A stretch of DNA of 9,860 nt from Betaproteobacteria bacterium (lineage in GTDB: Bacteria; Pseudomonadota; Gammaproteobacteria; Burkholderiales; Burkholderiaceae): assembly GCA_947468785.1 (NCBI GenBank), contig CANIMS010000040.1:1-9860 (forward strand), read 5' to 3'. The position numbers and the translations under genes are program-made. Below, in pieces: positions 1 through 6,292 of this stretch (within the stretch, counting starts at the first letter, position 1; the number at the start of each line of letters is the position of its first letter). The notes under the pieces are model-generated. The model worked only from the letters and a program-made list of their open reading frames with translations. It had not been told where the DNA came from and made no database searches.

Positions 1-651
1 GTTCCTGAAAATCCTCCCGCAGACTTTGACGGCAGCCGCTGCGATGTGTTCTATCAAGGCGCTTTATCTCCAGATTTTTATGGCTGGATCTTCCCTCATG
101 GCAAAACAATGAGTATTGGAACGGGCACTGCAGATAAAGGCTTTTCCTTGAGAAGTGCAGTAGGGACTCTGAAGAAACAAGTCGGTCTAGAGGGTGCTGA
201 AATGCTCAGACATGAGGGCGCTCCGCTACCAATGAAGCCTTTGAAGAAATGGGATAACGGCAGAGATGTCGTCTTGGCGGGAGATGCTGCTGGAGTGGTG
301 GCGCCTGCATCCGGTGAAGGAATTTACTACGGCATGTATGGTGGCAGGGTGGCTGCCCAAGCTGTTGAAGAGCTGCTGGTAACCGGTAATGGCAAGGTCT
401 TAGCAAATGCCCGTAAGCGTTTTATGAAGGAACATGGCACTGTATTTTTAGTGCTCGGAATCATGCAGCGTTTTTGGTACAACAACGACAAGCGTCGCGA
501 ACGCTTTGTCAAAATGTGTGAAGATAAAGACGTTCAGCGCTTAACATTTGAATCGTATATGAATAAGAAACTCGTTCGCCGCGATCCAATGGCGCACTTC
601 AAGATTTTCTTAAAAGATACTGCCCATTTATTGGGTTTTGCGAAAGTTTAA
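1..651 (+). CDS. bchP: Geranylgeranyl (bacterio)chlorophyll reductase BchP, 3' part
   Basis: The reading frame is open from base 1, so the gene is cut by the window edge. The 216 codons seen are the C-terminal part of a protein that is normally about 390 residues. BchP is an FAD-dependent reductase that reduces the geranylgeranyl tail of bacteriochlorophyllide esters (or of GGPP) to phytyl with NADPH, the last step of bacteriochlorophyll a synthesis. Seen here: the SPDFYGWIFPHG segment and the IGTGTADKGFSLR stretch typical of the family, then the flavin-binding LAGDAAGVVAPASGEGI motif at fragment residues about 93-109. The C-terminal part is rich in Lys/Arg and ends in a hydrophobic LLGFAKV. 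GTG at 46 is an internal Val and not the start. A small membrane-protein gene follows 74 bases downstream on the same strand. Identification is firm; only the N-terminal dinucleotide-binding part is missing. Confidence 0.95.
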   Translation, partial: VPENPPADFDGSRCDVFYQGALSPDFYGWIFPHGKTMSIGTGTADKGFSLRSAVGTLKKQVGLEGAEMLRHEGAPLPMKPLKKWDNGRDVVLAGDAAGVVAPASGEGIYYGMYGGRVAAQAVEELLVTGNGKVLANARKRFMKEHGTVFLVLGIMQRFWYNNDKRRERFVKMCEDKDVQRLTFESYMNKKLVRRDPMAHFKIFLKDTAHLLGFAKV

Positions 652-725
652 AAAGTAGAGGTATTAGAGGTAGTAATTTGGCAGCAGTTTTTAATTGGCT
701 TTAACTACTGAAGGGAAGTGGAATC

Positions 726-848
726 ATGAGAGATAACAGCGCAACAACCTTAAGAAATAAAACTGGCAAAATGTATCTGATTGGGATCGTTGCATTTTCA
801 GGTTTGATTATTGGAATCACCTTTATCAAATTCTTGTTTTCAGTTTAG
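726..848 (+). CDS. 40-residue single-helix membrane protein downstream of bchP
   Basis: This small frame starts at ATG 726 after an AGGGAAG-like ribosome binding site (714-720) and ends in TAG at 846-848. The first 16 residues are polar and basic (MRDNSATTLRNKTGKM). They are followed by one hydrophobic helix (about residues 17-40) ending FLFSV, so the expected topology is N-terminus in the cytoplasm with a membrane anchor at the C-terminus. It has no His in the helix and so is not a normal LH alpha or beta chain. It lies just after bchP and may be co-transcribed with it. Its stop overlaps the stop of the convergent lipocalin gene by four bases. I do not recognise the family. Its position suggests a link to bacteriochlorophyll synthesis or antenna assembly, but that is inference. 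Confidence 0.6.
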   Translation: MRDNSATTLRNKTGKMYLIGIVAFSGLIIGITFIKFLFSV

Positions 849-1408
849 TTTTGCGGTGTCAGGCTAAGCTGTTCGAGGCTAAAGCCGTTGTCATTCACTA
901 GGCGACCCAGTAGCGCTTGGTATTTTTTGGGCTCTACTGTCTTAGTGCGGGAGAGTATCCAGAGGTATTTTCTTCCGGGGTCGCTCACTGCGGCTAATTG
1001 ATATTCAGGGTCAATATCGATTACCCAGTAGTCTCCCCAGACTTGGGGCAGGAATGCCAGCCAAGCAGGTGCAAAACGAACCTCTAACTTTGGTGAGGTG
1101 GAATCACCGATTTGTCTTGCAGTTCCCAAAGCCTCACCTTTTTCATTATTTTCAAATGTGCAGCGATTGGTAACGCTGACATTGCCATCTTCTTTGATCT
1201 TATACGTAGCATTGGTATCGGCAATGCATTTTCTTTGAAACCAATTAGGAAACTTGGCGATCTCATACCAGGTGCCCTGATATCGGACAACATCTAAAGA
1301 GGCAATCGTTTTAATTGGCGCCACTGTCTTTGGCTCTGATTGAGCCATAACGGAATTTTGCAAGCAATAGAAAGCAAGTAGACCAATAATGTAGTGAGTT
1401 TTTTTCAT
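845..1408 (-). CDS. Secreted lipocalin, Blc family
   Basis: The protein has 187 residues with an N-terminal signal peptide (MKKTHYIIGLLAFY..., cleavage probably after VMA at residue 22). The Cys at 15 is not in a lipobox, so it is probably a soluble periplasmic protein, unlike E. coli Blc, which is a lipoprotein. The lipocalin G-x-W signature is at residues 45-47 (YQGTWYEIAKFPNWFQRKC), and the family's C-terminal KYLWILSRT segment is present. Blc-type lipocalins bind fatty acids and lysophospholipids in a beta-barrel. It is the last gene of the minus-strand run bciB-nnrU-lipoprotein-lipocalin, 34 bases after the lipoprotein. It has its own weak AGGG ribosome binding site 8-9 bases before the ATG. 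In this setting it could carry peroxidised lipids or hydrophobic pigments across the periplasm; that is inference. Family assignment is firm. Confidence 0.9.
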   Translation of the reverse strand: MKKTHYIIGLLAFYCLQNSVMAQSEPKTVAPIKTIASLDVVRYQGTWYEIAKFPNWFQRKCIADTNATYKIKEDGNVSVTNRCTFENNEKGEALGTARQIGDSTSPKLEVRFAPAWLAFLPQVWGDYWVIDIDPEYQLAAVSDPGRKYLWILSRTKTVEPKKYQALLGRLVNDNGFSLEQLSLTPQN

Positions 1409-1442
1409 TCGAGTGACCCTAATAATGTAATACTGAAATAGT

Positions 1443-1793
1443 CTAAGATTTTTTCACTTCCGTTGTGCAAGCCGTTATTTTTTCATTACCATTCTTAACC
1501 TGAGTTAGCTCGGTACCTAATTGATTGATTTTGAGTTGCCCAATTTGCGGATCAAAGCGCATCAATATCTGATAAAAATCTTTTACTTCTAACAAATTAA
1601 CCTTAATCTCTTTGCCCTCAAAGAGCAAGCTGGCATCGAGAGAGCCCTTAATGATCTCTATCGTAATAGGGCCTCCATTTAGAGAGCATGACAGTGTTTT
1701 GGTTTGACTGTCGATGGCTTCAATTTTTGGGGCTTGAGAGTCGCATCCCCATAAGGTGAGAGCCAATATTAGACAGAGGAAGGCTGATTTAAT
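1443..1793 (-). CDS. Small putative lipoprotein with a probable ATT start
   Basis: The frame encodes a small exported protein of unknown family. The only standard start near the N-terminus, TTG at 1766, would leave just seven residues before a lipobox Cys (LTLWGC), with no positive charge. The frame is open further upstream and reads M-K-S-A-F-L-C-L-I-L-A-L-T-L-W-G-C from an ATT at 1793, a textbook lipoprotein signal. The sequence AAGGA stands five bases before that ATT (or two bases before the ATT at 1796). No ATG, GTG or TTG is found in frame between this ATT and the end of the upstream nnrU gene. The mature part (about 100 residues) has two more Cys (in LSCSL and TACTTE) that could form a disulfide, and alternating short strands. 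It starts about 8 bases after the nnrU stop, so it is surely in the same operon. Function unknown. Confidence 0.65.
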   Translation of the reverse strand: MKSAFLCLILALTLWGCDSQAPKIEAIDSQTKTLSCSLNGGPITIEIIKGSLDASLLFEGKEIKVNLLEVKDFYQILMRFDPQIGQLKINQLGTELTQVKNGNEKITACTTEVKKS

Positions 1794-1801
1794 AATGGTC
1801 C

Positions 1802-2386
1802 TTAACTCAGCTGAGCAAGAGGAGAAACTCCAATCAGGTATTGGTGTAAACCGAAGATGAATGCCACCCAGAGGATTACTCCAATAGCAATAGTGATGGC
1901 CGTTGCTTTTGTGCTGACCTGAGCTTGTTCAGCAATATGAATAGGACGCTTTCTAGCTGAACGAAAATCGAGGACGGCCCAGATTAAAAACGCGCCAAAC
2001 AGGATGAGGTCGACTAAGGTGCCGTTCGATATTAAATGCGCCAGGGCCCATACTTTGACACCCAAAATCATTGGATGCTTTAGTTTGAGGCGAATCGCGT
2101 TATTGGAAGGAGAGCTTCCTGCCAAGAAAATGAATGCAATGAGATTTAAAGCCAGGGCAATGTAGATGAGAAAACTATTGGGCTGCCATAAAACCACTGT
2201 GCTTTGCCTGGCTTGACCATAACCAATCACCATGATGACAAATCCAATCAGGGAAATAATGGTGTACAAGCCCTTCCATTTGACTTCACCGATTCGGTCA
2301 ATCATATGGTTGCGCCATGGCTCCGCAAAGATACGGCAAGAGTGGCTACCGAGAAAAATAATGAGGCCAATTAGGAATAAAGCCAT
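1802..2386 (-). CDS. NnrU / Z-ISO family integral membrane protein
   Basis: The protein has 194 residues from ATG 2386, which has a GGAG ribosome binding site six bases upstream. A TTG at 2398 is possible but has no such site. The sequence has about five to six hydrophobic helices. It carries the family's N-terminal LGSHSCRIFAEPWR segment and a later LKHPMILGVKVWALAHLISNG segment; the His residues in LKHP and WALAHL are the conserved ones. The family is named for NnrU, found with denitrification genes, and also includes plant 15-cis-zeta-carotene isomerase (Z-ISO), which binds heme b. No denitrification gene is near. It lies 26 bases after bciB and about 8 bases before the lipoprotein, in one operon. 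A role in carotenoid or tetrapyrrole chemistry is attractive but unproved, since purple bacteria with CrtI do not need Z-ISO. Confidence 0.85.
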   Translation of the reverse strand: MALFLIGLIIFLGSHSCRIFAEPWRNHMIDRIGEVKWKGLYTIISLIGFVIMVIGYGQARQSTVVLWQPNSFLIYIALALNLIAFIFLAGSSPSNNAIRLKLKHPMILGVKVWALAHLISNGTLVDLILFGAFLIWAVLDFRSARKRPIHIAEQAQVSTKATAITIAIGVILWVAFIFGLHQYLIGVSPLAQLS

Positions 2387-2412
2387 TGAATGCTCCAAAG
2401 GGAAGAGATGTT

Positions 2413-3609
2413 TTAGGGTTTATGAATTTCTTGTTCGGTGGGCGTGATGCCATAGGGCTCTACTAGAGGCCAGATATGCTTGGGGACCATGGAAGCCATT
2501 TTTGCAGGTTGCTCTCTTCTTAGGTGAAGCACTGTTTCAATCGCTTTCATTTCTACGCGTGTACGAGCAAATTCAAGACCGCGAGGTCCAATCTTCGGCA
2601 TCAACCAACCCACAATCGGCCTTAACCAGTTCGGCATTTTTCTTAAGGGGAGACCGCCAGCGGCGCGCTCAACGTTTTTCATGAAACCAACCACCGCAGA
2701 GTGACGTTTACCAGCGGTACCTGGCTCAGAGGTATGAACTTCGTCGCCCAAAAGATTTAATAATTCTTCGCCACGATGATTGCGAACGATGAGCCACTGT
2801 TCCCCCTGTCCGCCCATATAGCCAACGGTAATATCAGACAGCACATTGGTGTAATCAACACAGGTGCGGCAAGTTAAAGGAAAGAAGTCATTTGGTAAGG
2901 TAGAGAGTGGTAATTGGAGAAATGGAATCTCTTTCTTTTTTCCATTTTTAAAGCGGACCTCTACGTGGTAATCCGCTCTAAATTCAAGATAGTTAATTTC
3001 TTCAGGCTCTGAGCTAATGAGTGACAGAAAGTGATGAAAATTTTCTGTAGTCGTATTGTCTGAGCAAGGTGTGCCAATGACATAAAGCTTTTCTAGGCCA
3101 AGTTCTTTTTCGAGAGCTCTTAAAGCGTATACCTGGCAAGGAATGCCAATGACCGCCATCTTTTTATAACCCTTAGCAATTGCTGGCTCGAGAAGTGAGA
3201 GAAGTGGTGCGTACCCCATTCTCATGCCGCGACACTTTGCCATATCCGATGCTTTATCAATAATGATCGGTAGTGGTTTCCAGCGATCCTCAGGATCCTC
3301 AGTCATGGTCAAAATGGCATCAACCGCACCAGTTTCGAGTAAGCGTTCCCCGATCCGAGTCGTAATCCCAGTCCACTGTGCTCCTGGGCTAGGATTGTTC
3401 AGTGCGGCCCGCAGCATTTTGATGAAGGGCCCAAAATGCAGTTCATCAGGGCGATTAAAGTCTCTTGCTCTACCGTGAACCTGAGTCTCTAATTCTGGGT
3501 AATTGGGCTTAATAAATTGACAGGCTTCACCACAACGTTTTGGATTGCTCGTTCGAGAGATGCCGCAGTCGGTACATAGGCTCCGATAGGGTGCATTAGA
3601 AGGGGTCAC
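2413..3609 (-). CDS. bciB: Divinyl chlorophyllide 8-vinyl reductase, BciB type (FrhB/coenzyme F420 dehydrogenase beta-subunit fold)
   Basis: The protein has 398 residues. BciB reduces the C8 vinyl group of divinyl (proto)chlorophyllide to ethyl, using reduced ferredoxin, FAD and two [4Fe-4S] clusters. Seen here: an N-terminal Cys cluster (C12, C15, C26, C30) and further Cys at 126, 158 (IGIPCQ), 182 (IGTPCSDN), 247 and 250 (LTCRTCVDY), which fit the FrhB-like fold and the cluster ligands of BciB. The start is GTG at 3609, with AAAGGA four to five bases upstream; the frame is closed by TGA just before that, so no longer start exists. It is the first gene of a minus-strand operon with nnrU, a lipoprotein and a lipocalin, and is divergent from the glutathione peroxidase gene. 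FrhB paralogues with other jobs exist, but the photosynthesis context makes BciB the best call. Confidence 0.88.
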   Translation of the reverse strand: MTPSNAPYRSLCTDCGISRTSNPKRCGEACQFIKPNYPELETQVHGRARDFNRPDELHFGPFIKMLRAALNNPSPGAQWTGITTRIGERLLETGAVDAILTMTEDPEDRWKPLPIIIDKASDMAKCRGMRMGYAPLLSLLEPAIAKGYKKMAVIGIPCQVYALRALEKELGLEKLYVIGTPCSDNTTTENFHHFLSLISSEPEEINYLEFRADYHVEVRFKNGKKKEIPFLQLPLSTLPNDFFPLTCRTCVDYTNVLSDITVGYMGGQGEQWLIVRNHRGEELLNLLGDEVHTSEPGTAGKRHSAVVGFMKNVERAAGGLPLRKMPNWLRPIVGWLMPKIGPRGLEFARTRVEMKAIETVLHLRREQPAKMASMVPKHIWPLVEPYGITPTEQEIHKP

Positions 3610-3702
3610 GCAGTCCTTTGGGCATCATCATTTAAGGGAGTAGGGCAATAAAGCAGAGCCGACATAATGCATTTATTATGACCTGAATATGAAATATTTG
3701 CA

Positions 3703-3715
3703 GATCAATTTGATC
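3703..3715. promoter_or_regulatory. Palindromes in the bciB/gpx divergent intergenic region
   Basis: The spacer between the divergent bciB and peroxidase genes (3610-3731) holds a perfect 13-base palindrome, GATCAA-T-TTGATC, just before the peroxidase ribosome binding site. It also holds a six-base dyad CATAAT-N6-ATTATG at 3663-3680. Either could be an operator. The TTGAT/ATCAA half-sites are in the wrong order for an FNR site. No TGT-N12-ACA motif and no convincing -35/-10 pair was found here on either strand. Confidence 0.3.
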
Positions 3716-3731
3716 AATATGGAGAGTGCTA

Positions 3732-4205
3732 ATGTTGCCGAATATCCCCCTTAAAAGAATTGATGGATCCTCAGAAAATTTACAGGATTATGCAGGCAAG
3801 GTGCTTCTCATCGTCAATGTCGCCAGTCGTTGCGGCTTTACACCGCAGTACCGCGATTTACAAAACTTATATACGACATACAAAGATCAAGGATTGGAAA
3901 TTTTAGGATTTCCTTGCAACCAGTTTGGGGCTCAAGAGCCTGGCTCGGCAGAGCAGATTCAAAGCTTTTGCAGCACTAACTATAGCGTGACATTTCCGAT
4001 GTTTGACAAAGTGGACGTCAATGGATCATCGACCCATCCCTTATATGCCTTCTTAAGAGAGCAGGCTCCTGGCATTCTAGGAACCACTGGCATTAAGTGG
4101 AATTTCACTAAATTTCTCGTGAGCAAGGATGGACAATCTATTGCCCGTATGGCTTCTGCTGACGGGGCAGGCAAGATGGAAGCAGCGATTAAACAACTTC
4201 TTTAA
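3732..4205 (+). CDS. Glutathione peroxidase family protein (Cys type, probably thioredoxin-dependent)
   Basis: The protein has 157 residues from ATG 3732, chosen over GTG 3726 because GGAGAG stands at proper distance upstream. It is cytoplasmic, with no signal peptide. It reduces hydrogen peroxide and lipid hydroperoxides. Seen: the peroxidatic Cys34 in NVASRCGFTPQY, the FPCNQFGAQEPG motif with catalytic Gln68, and Trp123-Asn124 in KWNFTKFLV, which complete the Cys/Gln/Trp/Asn tetrad. Cys80 (IQSFCSTNY) lies where the resolving Cys of two-Cys family members is found, which suggests reduction by thioredoxin and not glutathione. In Rhodobacter sphaeroides a gene of this family is induced by singlet oxygen, so a place next to bacteriochlorophyll and LH2 genes makes sense. 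It stands alone, divergent from bciB and convergent with the last puc-operon gene (13 bases apart). No terminator is visible in that gap. Confidence 0.93.
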   Translation: MLPNIPLKRIDGSSENLQDYAGKVLLIVNVASRCGFTPQYRDLQNLYTTYKDQGLEILGFPCNQFGAQEPGSAEQIQSFCSTNYSVTFPMFDKVDVNGSSTHPLYAFLREQAPGILGTTGIKWNFTKFLVSKDGQSIARMASADGAGKMEAAIKQLL

Positions 4206-4218
4206 CGAGGAGTAGCGC

Positions 4219-4374
4219 TCACTTCTTTTTCTTCTGATCAGAATCTAGCCATTCGTTGATTTCTGGGAAGGCATCTTGTACTTCTCCCATAAATTCTCGA
4301 ACCATGTAATACAGGCCAGCGATTAATAAGCAAAAAACAAAGATCGATATTAGGAGTAGGTTTGTATTACTCAT
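4219..4374 (-). CDS. 51-residue one-helix membrane protein, last gene of the puc operon
   Basis: This frame is read from ATG 4374, which overlaps the stop of the preceding gene as ATGA, a layout typical of translational coupling; no separate ribosome binding site is seen. The product has a single N-terminal hydrophobic helix (about residues 5-24, LLLISIFVFCLLIAGLYYMV). An acidic, amphipathic cytoplasmic or periplasmic tail follows (EVQDAFPEINEWLDSD) and ends in four Lys. I do not recognise the family. Its tight packing with two other small membrane proteins behind pucC suggests a shared role, perhaps in LH2 assembly or in modulating PucC, but no motif proves this. The end lies 13 bases from the convergent peroxidase gene. 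Confidence 0.65.
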   Translation of the reverse strand: MSNTNLLLISIFVFCLLIAGLYYMVREFMGEVQDAFPEINEWLDSDQKKKK

Positions 4375-4553
4375 TTTTTACGATTCAATAGTGCGGATAA
4401 CTTGAAATAAATCCCAAAGCAAAATATTGAGGGCACCCAAAGCGCAGTAAAAATAGACTGCTCTCGATCCTGGACTACAAACCATAAATAGGCAGAGGTG
4501 AAGAAAGAAATCACCACTGCCATGAGAATGAAGTAATCTGATTTTTTAAACAT
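4371..4553 (-). CDS. 60-residue two-helix membrane protein in the puc operon
   Basis: The start is put at ATG 4553, five bases after a strong AAGGAG. A GTG at 4559 is in frame and overlaps the previous stop, but has poorer spacing. The product begins MFKKSDYF, then has two hydrophobic helices (about residues 7-27 and 36-54) joined by a short charged loop (VVQDREQS), and ends with the basic LLNRKK. By the positive-inside rule both ends should face the cytoplasm. It is the second of three small genes behind pucC: two bases separate it from the previous stop, and it overlaps the next start by four. No known domain recognised. Confidence 0.7.
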   Translation of the reverse strand: MFKKSDYFILMAVVISFFTSAYLWFVVQDREQSIFTALWVPSIFCFGIYFKLSALLNRKK

Positions 4554-4555
4554 AT

Positions 4556-4792
4556 TCACTCCTTCACTTCGTTATTAAAATAATCCCCAATTCCGTAGCC
4601 AATTGCGCTGAGAAGGCATCCAATGATAGCGCAGCCGCCCAATACTCGAATACCTGAAGAAATCCCAAAAGAGAATAAATCTACAGAAATGAAGTCCCAC
4701 AGACTTAGGGTAATCAAGATAAAGCTAATGGAGCTGATGAAGAAGCCAAAAATGATTAAGGTCTTTTCGGCTAATTGTGACAAGGTAGTCAA
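4556..4792 (-). CDS. 78-residue two-helix membrane protein directly after pucC
   Basis: The likely start is TTG 4792, which directly abuts the pucC stop (TAATTG), so translation is probably coupled to pucC; a second TTG at 4783 is possible. Neither has a good ribosome binding site. The product has two hydrophobic segments: about residues 12-32 (LIIFGFFISSISFILITLSLW) and 44-66, the second rich in Gly (SGIRVLGGCAIIGCLLSAIGYGIG). It ends with an acidic tail (DYFNNEVKE). Rhodobacter puc operons also have small genes (pucD, pucE) after pucC, but I see no clear similarity to them. Function unknown; the location points to LH2. Confidence 0.68.
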   Translation of the reverse strand: MTTLSQLAEKTLIIFGFFISSISFILITLSLWDFISVDLFSFGISSGIRVLGGCAIIGCLLSAIGYGIGDYFNNEVKE

Positions 4793-6205
4793 TTAGACGG
4801 CCGATTCTACTGGCTTGGTTGGCCAAATAAAGTTCGTCATTGCTGTGATGGTGATCAATAACAAGATGATTTCTATTAAATAGACGCCACAGTAACCGGT
4901 TGCTGGACTGTTGAGGTCTGCTCCAAAATAATTTCTCGAAGCCATGCTGGCAAAAATATCCCGCAATACTCCTCCGATACCAATTGCAATACCCGCAGCG
5001 GTTGCTTGTACGGCACCCCATGCGCCCAAAGCCAAACCGCTTTGATTTTCTGGAGCATATCTCATGGTGGCAGTTAAGGTTCCATGGCTAAAGAGTCCAT
5101 TACCAAACCCAATTAATACTACACCCACTATAAAAATGAGTGTGCTATCAAGGGGCGCAGCGATGATCACCAATATGAATGCAGGGATGCCAATTTTGGC
5201 GCCATTACTTGCCATCTTGAAGGGGTCGTAACCGGCGCTCAATACTTTGGAGGCAATACTAAAGCCTAATAAACAGCCTATGGCTAAAGTGGCTGTTAAT
5301 ACAGTAGTGGCGCTGACACTCATTTGTAGTAATTCACCACCATACGGTTCTAGCAAAACATCATTCATGCTAAACGCCATGGTGCCAAAACCTACTGCAA
5401 TTAAGCGACGAATTGCTTGTCCACCTTCCTTGAAAGTTTCCCAAGATTGTTTAAAGTTTTGTTCTCTAGCTACTAATGCTCTTGCCCGCGCTTCTTCGCG
5501 ACTTTCCTGTTTCCAGAGTGCAATTGCATTTAATAGGATCGTGACTACAGCGCATCCTTGAATCACCTGGATTAAGCGCCCAGGACTGTACTCCTCTAAT
5601 AGCTGGCCAAAAATGAGTGCACTACCAATCATGCCTATTAACAGCATCACAAACATCAAGCCGACAATATTAGGCTGTGCTTTTGGTGGAGCAAGATCAC
5701 AAGCCAATGCAAGACCGACAGTTTGGGTGGTGTGAATGCCTGCACCAACAAATAAAAATGCTAGTCCAGCAGCCGCTAATCCAATCCATGCTGGAGCTTC
5801 GCTGGCATTGCCTGCACCTGCTAAGACTAGCAAGGCAAAAGGCATGATGGCTAGACCACCAAATTGCACCATGGTGCCCATCCAGATATACGGAACGCGA
5901 CGCCAACCTAGAGCAGACTTATGGGTATCGGAGCGAAAGCCAATTAAGGCTCTAATGGGAGCAAAAATAATCGGCAAGGAAACCATAATCGATACTAGTG
6001 ATGCTGGTACCTTGAGTTCAACAATCATCACACGATTTAGAGTGCCCACTAATAACACTAAGGCCATGCCAACGGATACTTGGAATAGAGATAGTCTTAG
6101 TAATCTACCGAGGGGTAATTCAGAGGATGCAGCATCAGCAAAAGGTAAAAAACGAGGGCCCAAACTAGCCCAAGTGCTGATTAATTTTTGACTGAAGCGA
6201 TTCAT
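4793..6205 (-). CDS. pucC: LH2 assembly factor PucC (BCD-family major facilitator protein)
   Basis: The protein has 470 residues with about twelve membrane helices. It belongs to the PucC/LhaA/Bch2 family of bacteriochlorophyll delivery proteins in the major facilitator superfamily. PucC is needed for assembly of LH2 in the cytoplasmic membrane. Seen: the N-terminal helix with VGTLNRVMIVELKVP, the loop FRSDTHKSALGWRRVPYIWMG that is strongly typical of the family, and the C-terminal GVLRDIFASMA region. Assignment to PucC over its paralogues LhaA and Bch2 rests on its position right after pucBA. The ATG at 6205 has no clear ribosome binding site and lies 87 bases after the pucA stop, behind a hairpin with a T-run, so expression should be much lower than that of pucBA. 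Three small membrane-protein genes follow without gaps. Confidence 0.93.
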   Translation of the reverse strand: MNRFSQKLISTWASLGPRFLPFADAASSELPLGRLLRLSLFQVSVGMALVLLVGTLNRVMIVELKVPASLVSIMVSLPIIFAPIRALIGFRSDTHKSALGWRRVPYIWMGTMVQFGGLAIMPFALLVLAGAGNASEAPAWIGLAAAGLAFLFVGAGIHTTQTVGLALACDLAPPKAQPNIVGLMFVMLLIGMIGSALIFGQLLEEYSPGRLIQVIQGCAVVTILLNAIALWKQESREEARARALVAREQNFKQSWETFKEGGQAIRRLIAVGFGTMAFSMNDVLLEPYGGELLQMSVSATTVLTATLAIGCLLGFSIASKVLSAGYDPFKMASNGAKIGIPAFILVIIAAPLDSTLIFIVGVVLIGFGNGLFSHGTLTATMRYAPENQSGLALGAWGAVQATAAGIAIGIGGVLRDIFASMASRNYFGADLNSPATGYCGVYLIEIILLLITITAMTNFIWPTKPVESAV

Positions 6206-6239
6206 CTAAAAATGAGTTTAACTGACGTATCTGTAATAC

Positions 6240-6276
6240 AAAAAAATAAGACCCAGATCGAGCGATCTAGGTCTTA
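6240..6276 (-). terminator. Hairpin with T-run between pucA and pucC
   Basis: A near-perfect inverted repeat runs from 6247 to 6276: TAAGACC at 6247-6253 pairs with GGTCTTA at 6270-6276, and AGATCG at 6255-6260 with CGATCT at 6263-6268, with one mismatch between the two blocks. Read on the minus strand the stem is followed by seven T (6246-6240), the form of an intrinsic terminator. Lying between pucA and pucC, it should end most transcripts after pucBA and shield their 3' end, giving excess LH2 subunits over PucC. Hairpins at this place are known in Rhodobacter puc operons. Confidence 0.88.
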
Positions 6277-6292
6277 TGAGACAAGATAAAAC

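Noticed and set aside
656..673. Tandem nine-base repeat TAGAGGTAT/TAGAGGTAG after bchP
   Set aside because: Only two imperfect copies in a short AT-rich spacer; likely chance.
1766..1766. TTG as the start of the small lipoprotein gene
   Set aside because: It would leave a signal of seven residues with no positive charge, while the frame continues upstream with an ideal lipoprotein signal and an AAGGA box.
3705..3714. FNR/FixK-like site from ATCAA and TTGAT before the peroxidase gene
   Set aside because: The half-sites are everted; FNR needs TTGAT-N4-ATCAA in the other order.
5736..6191. Long plus-strand open frame of 151 codons opposite pucC
   Set aside because: It is antisense to a clear membrane-protein gene, its composition mirrors pucC, and it has no recognisable domain.
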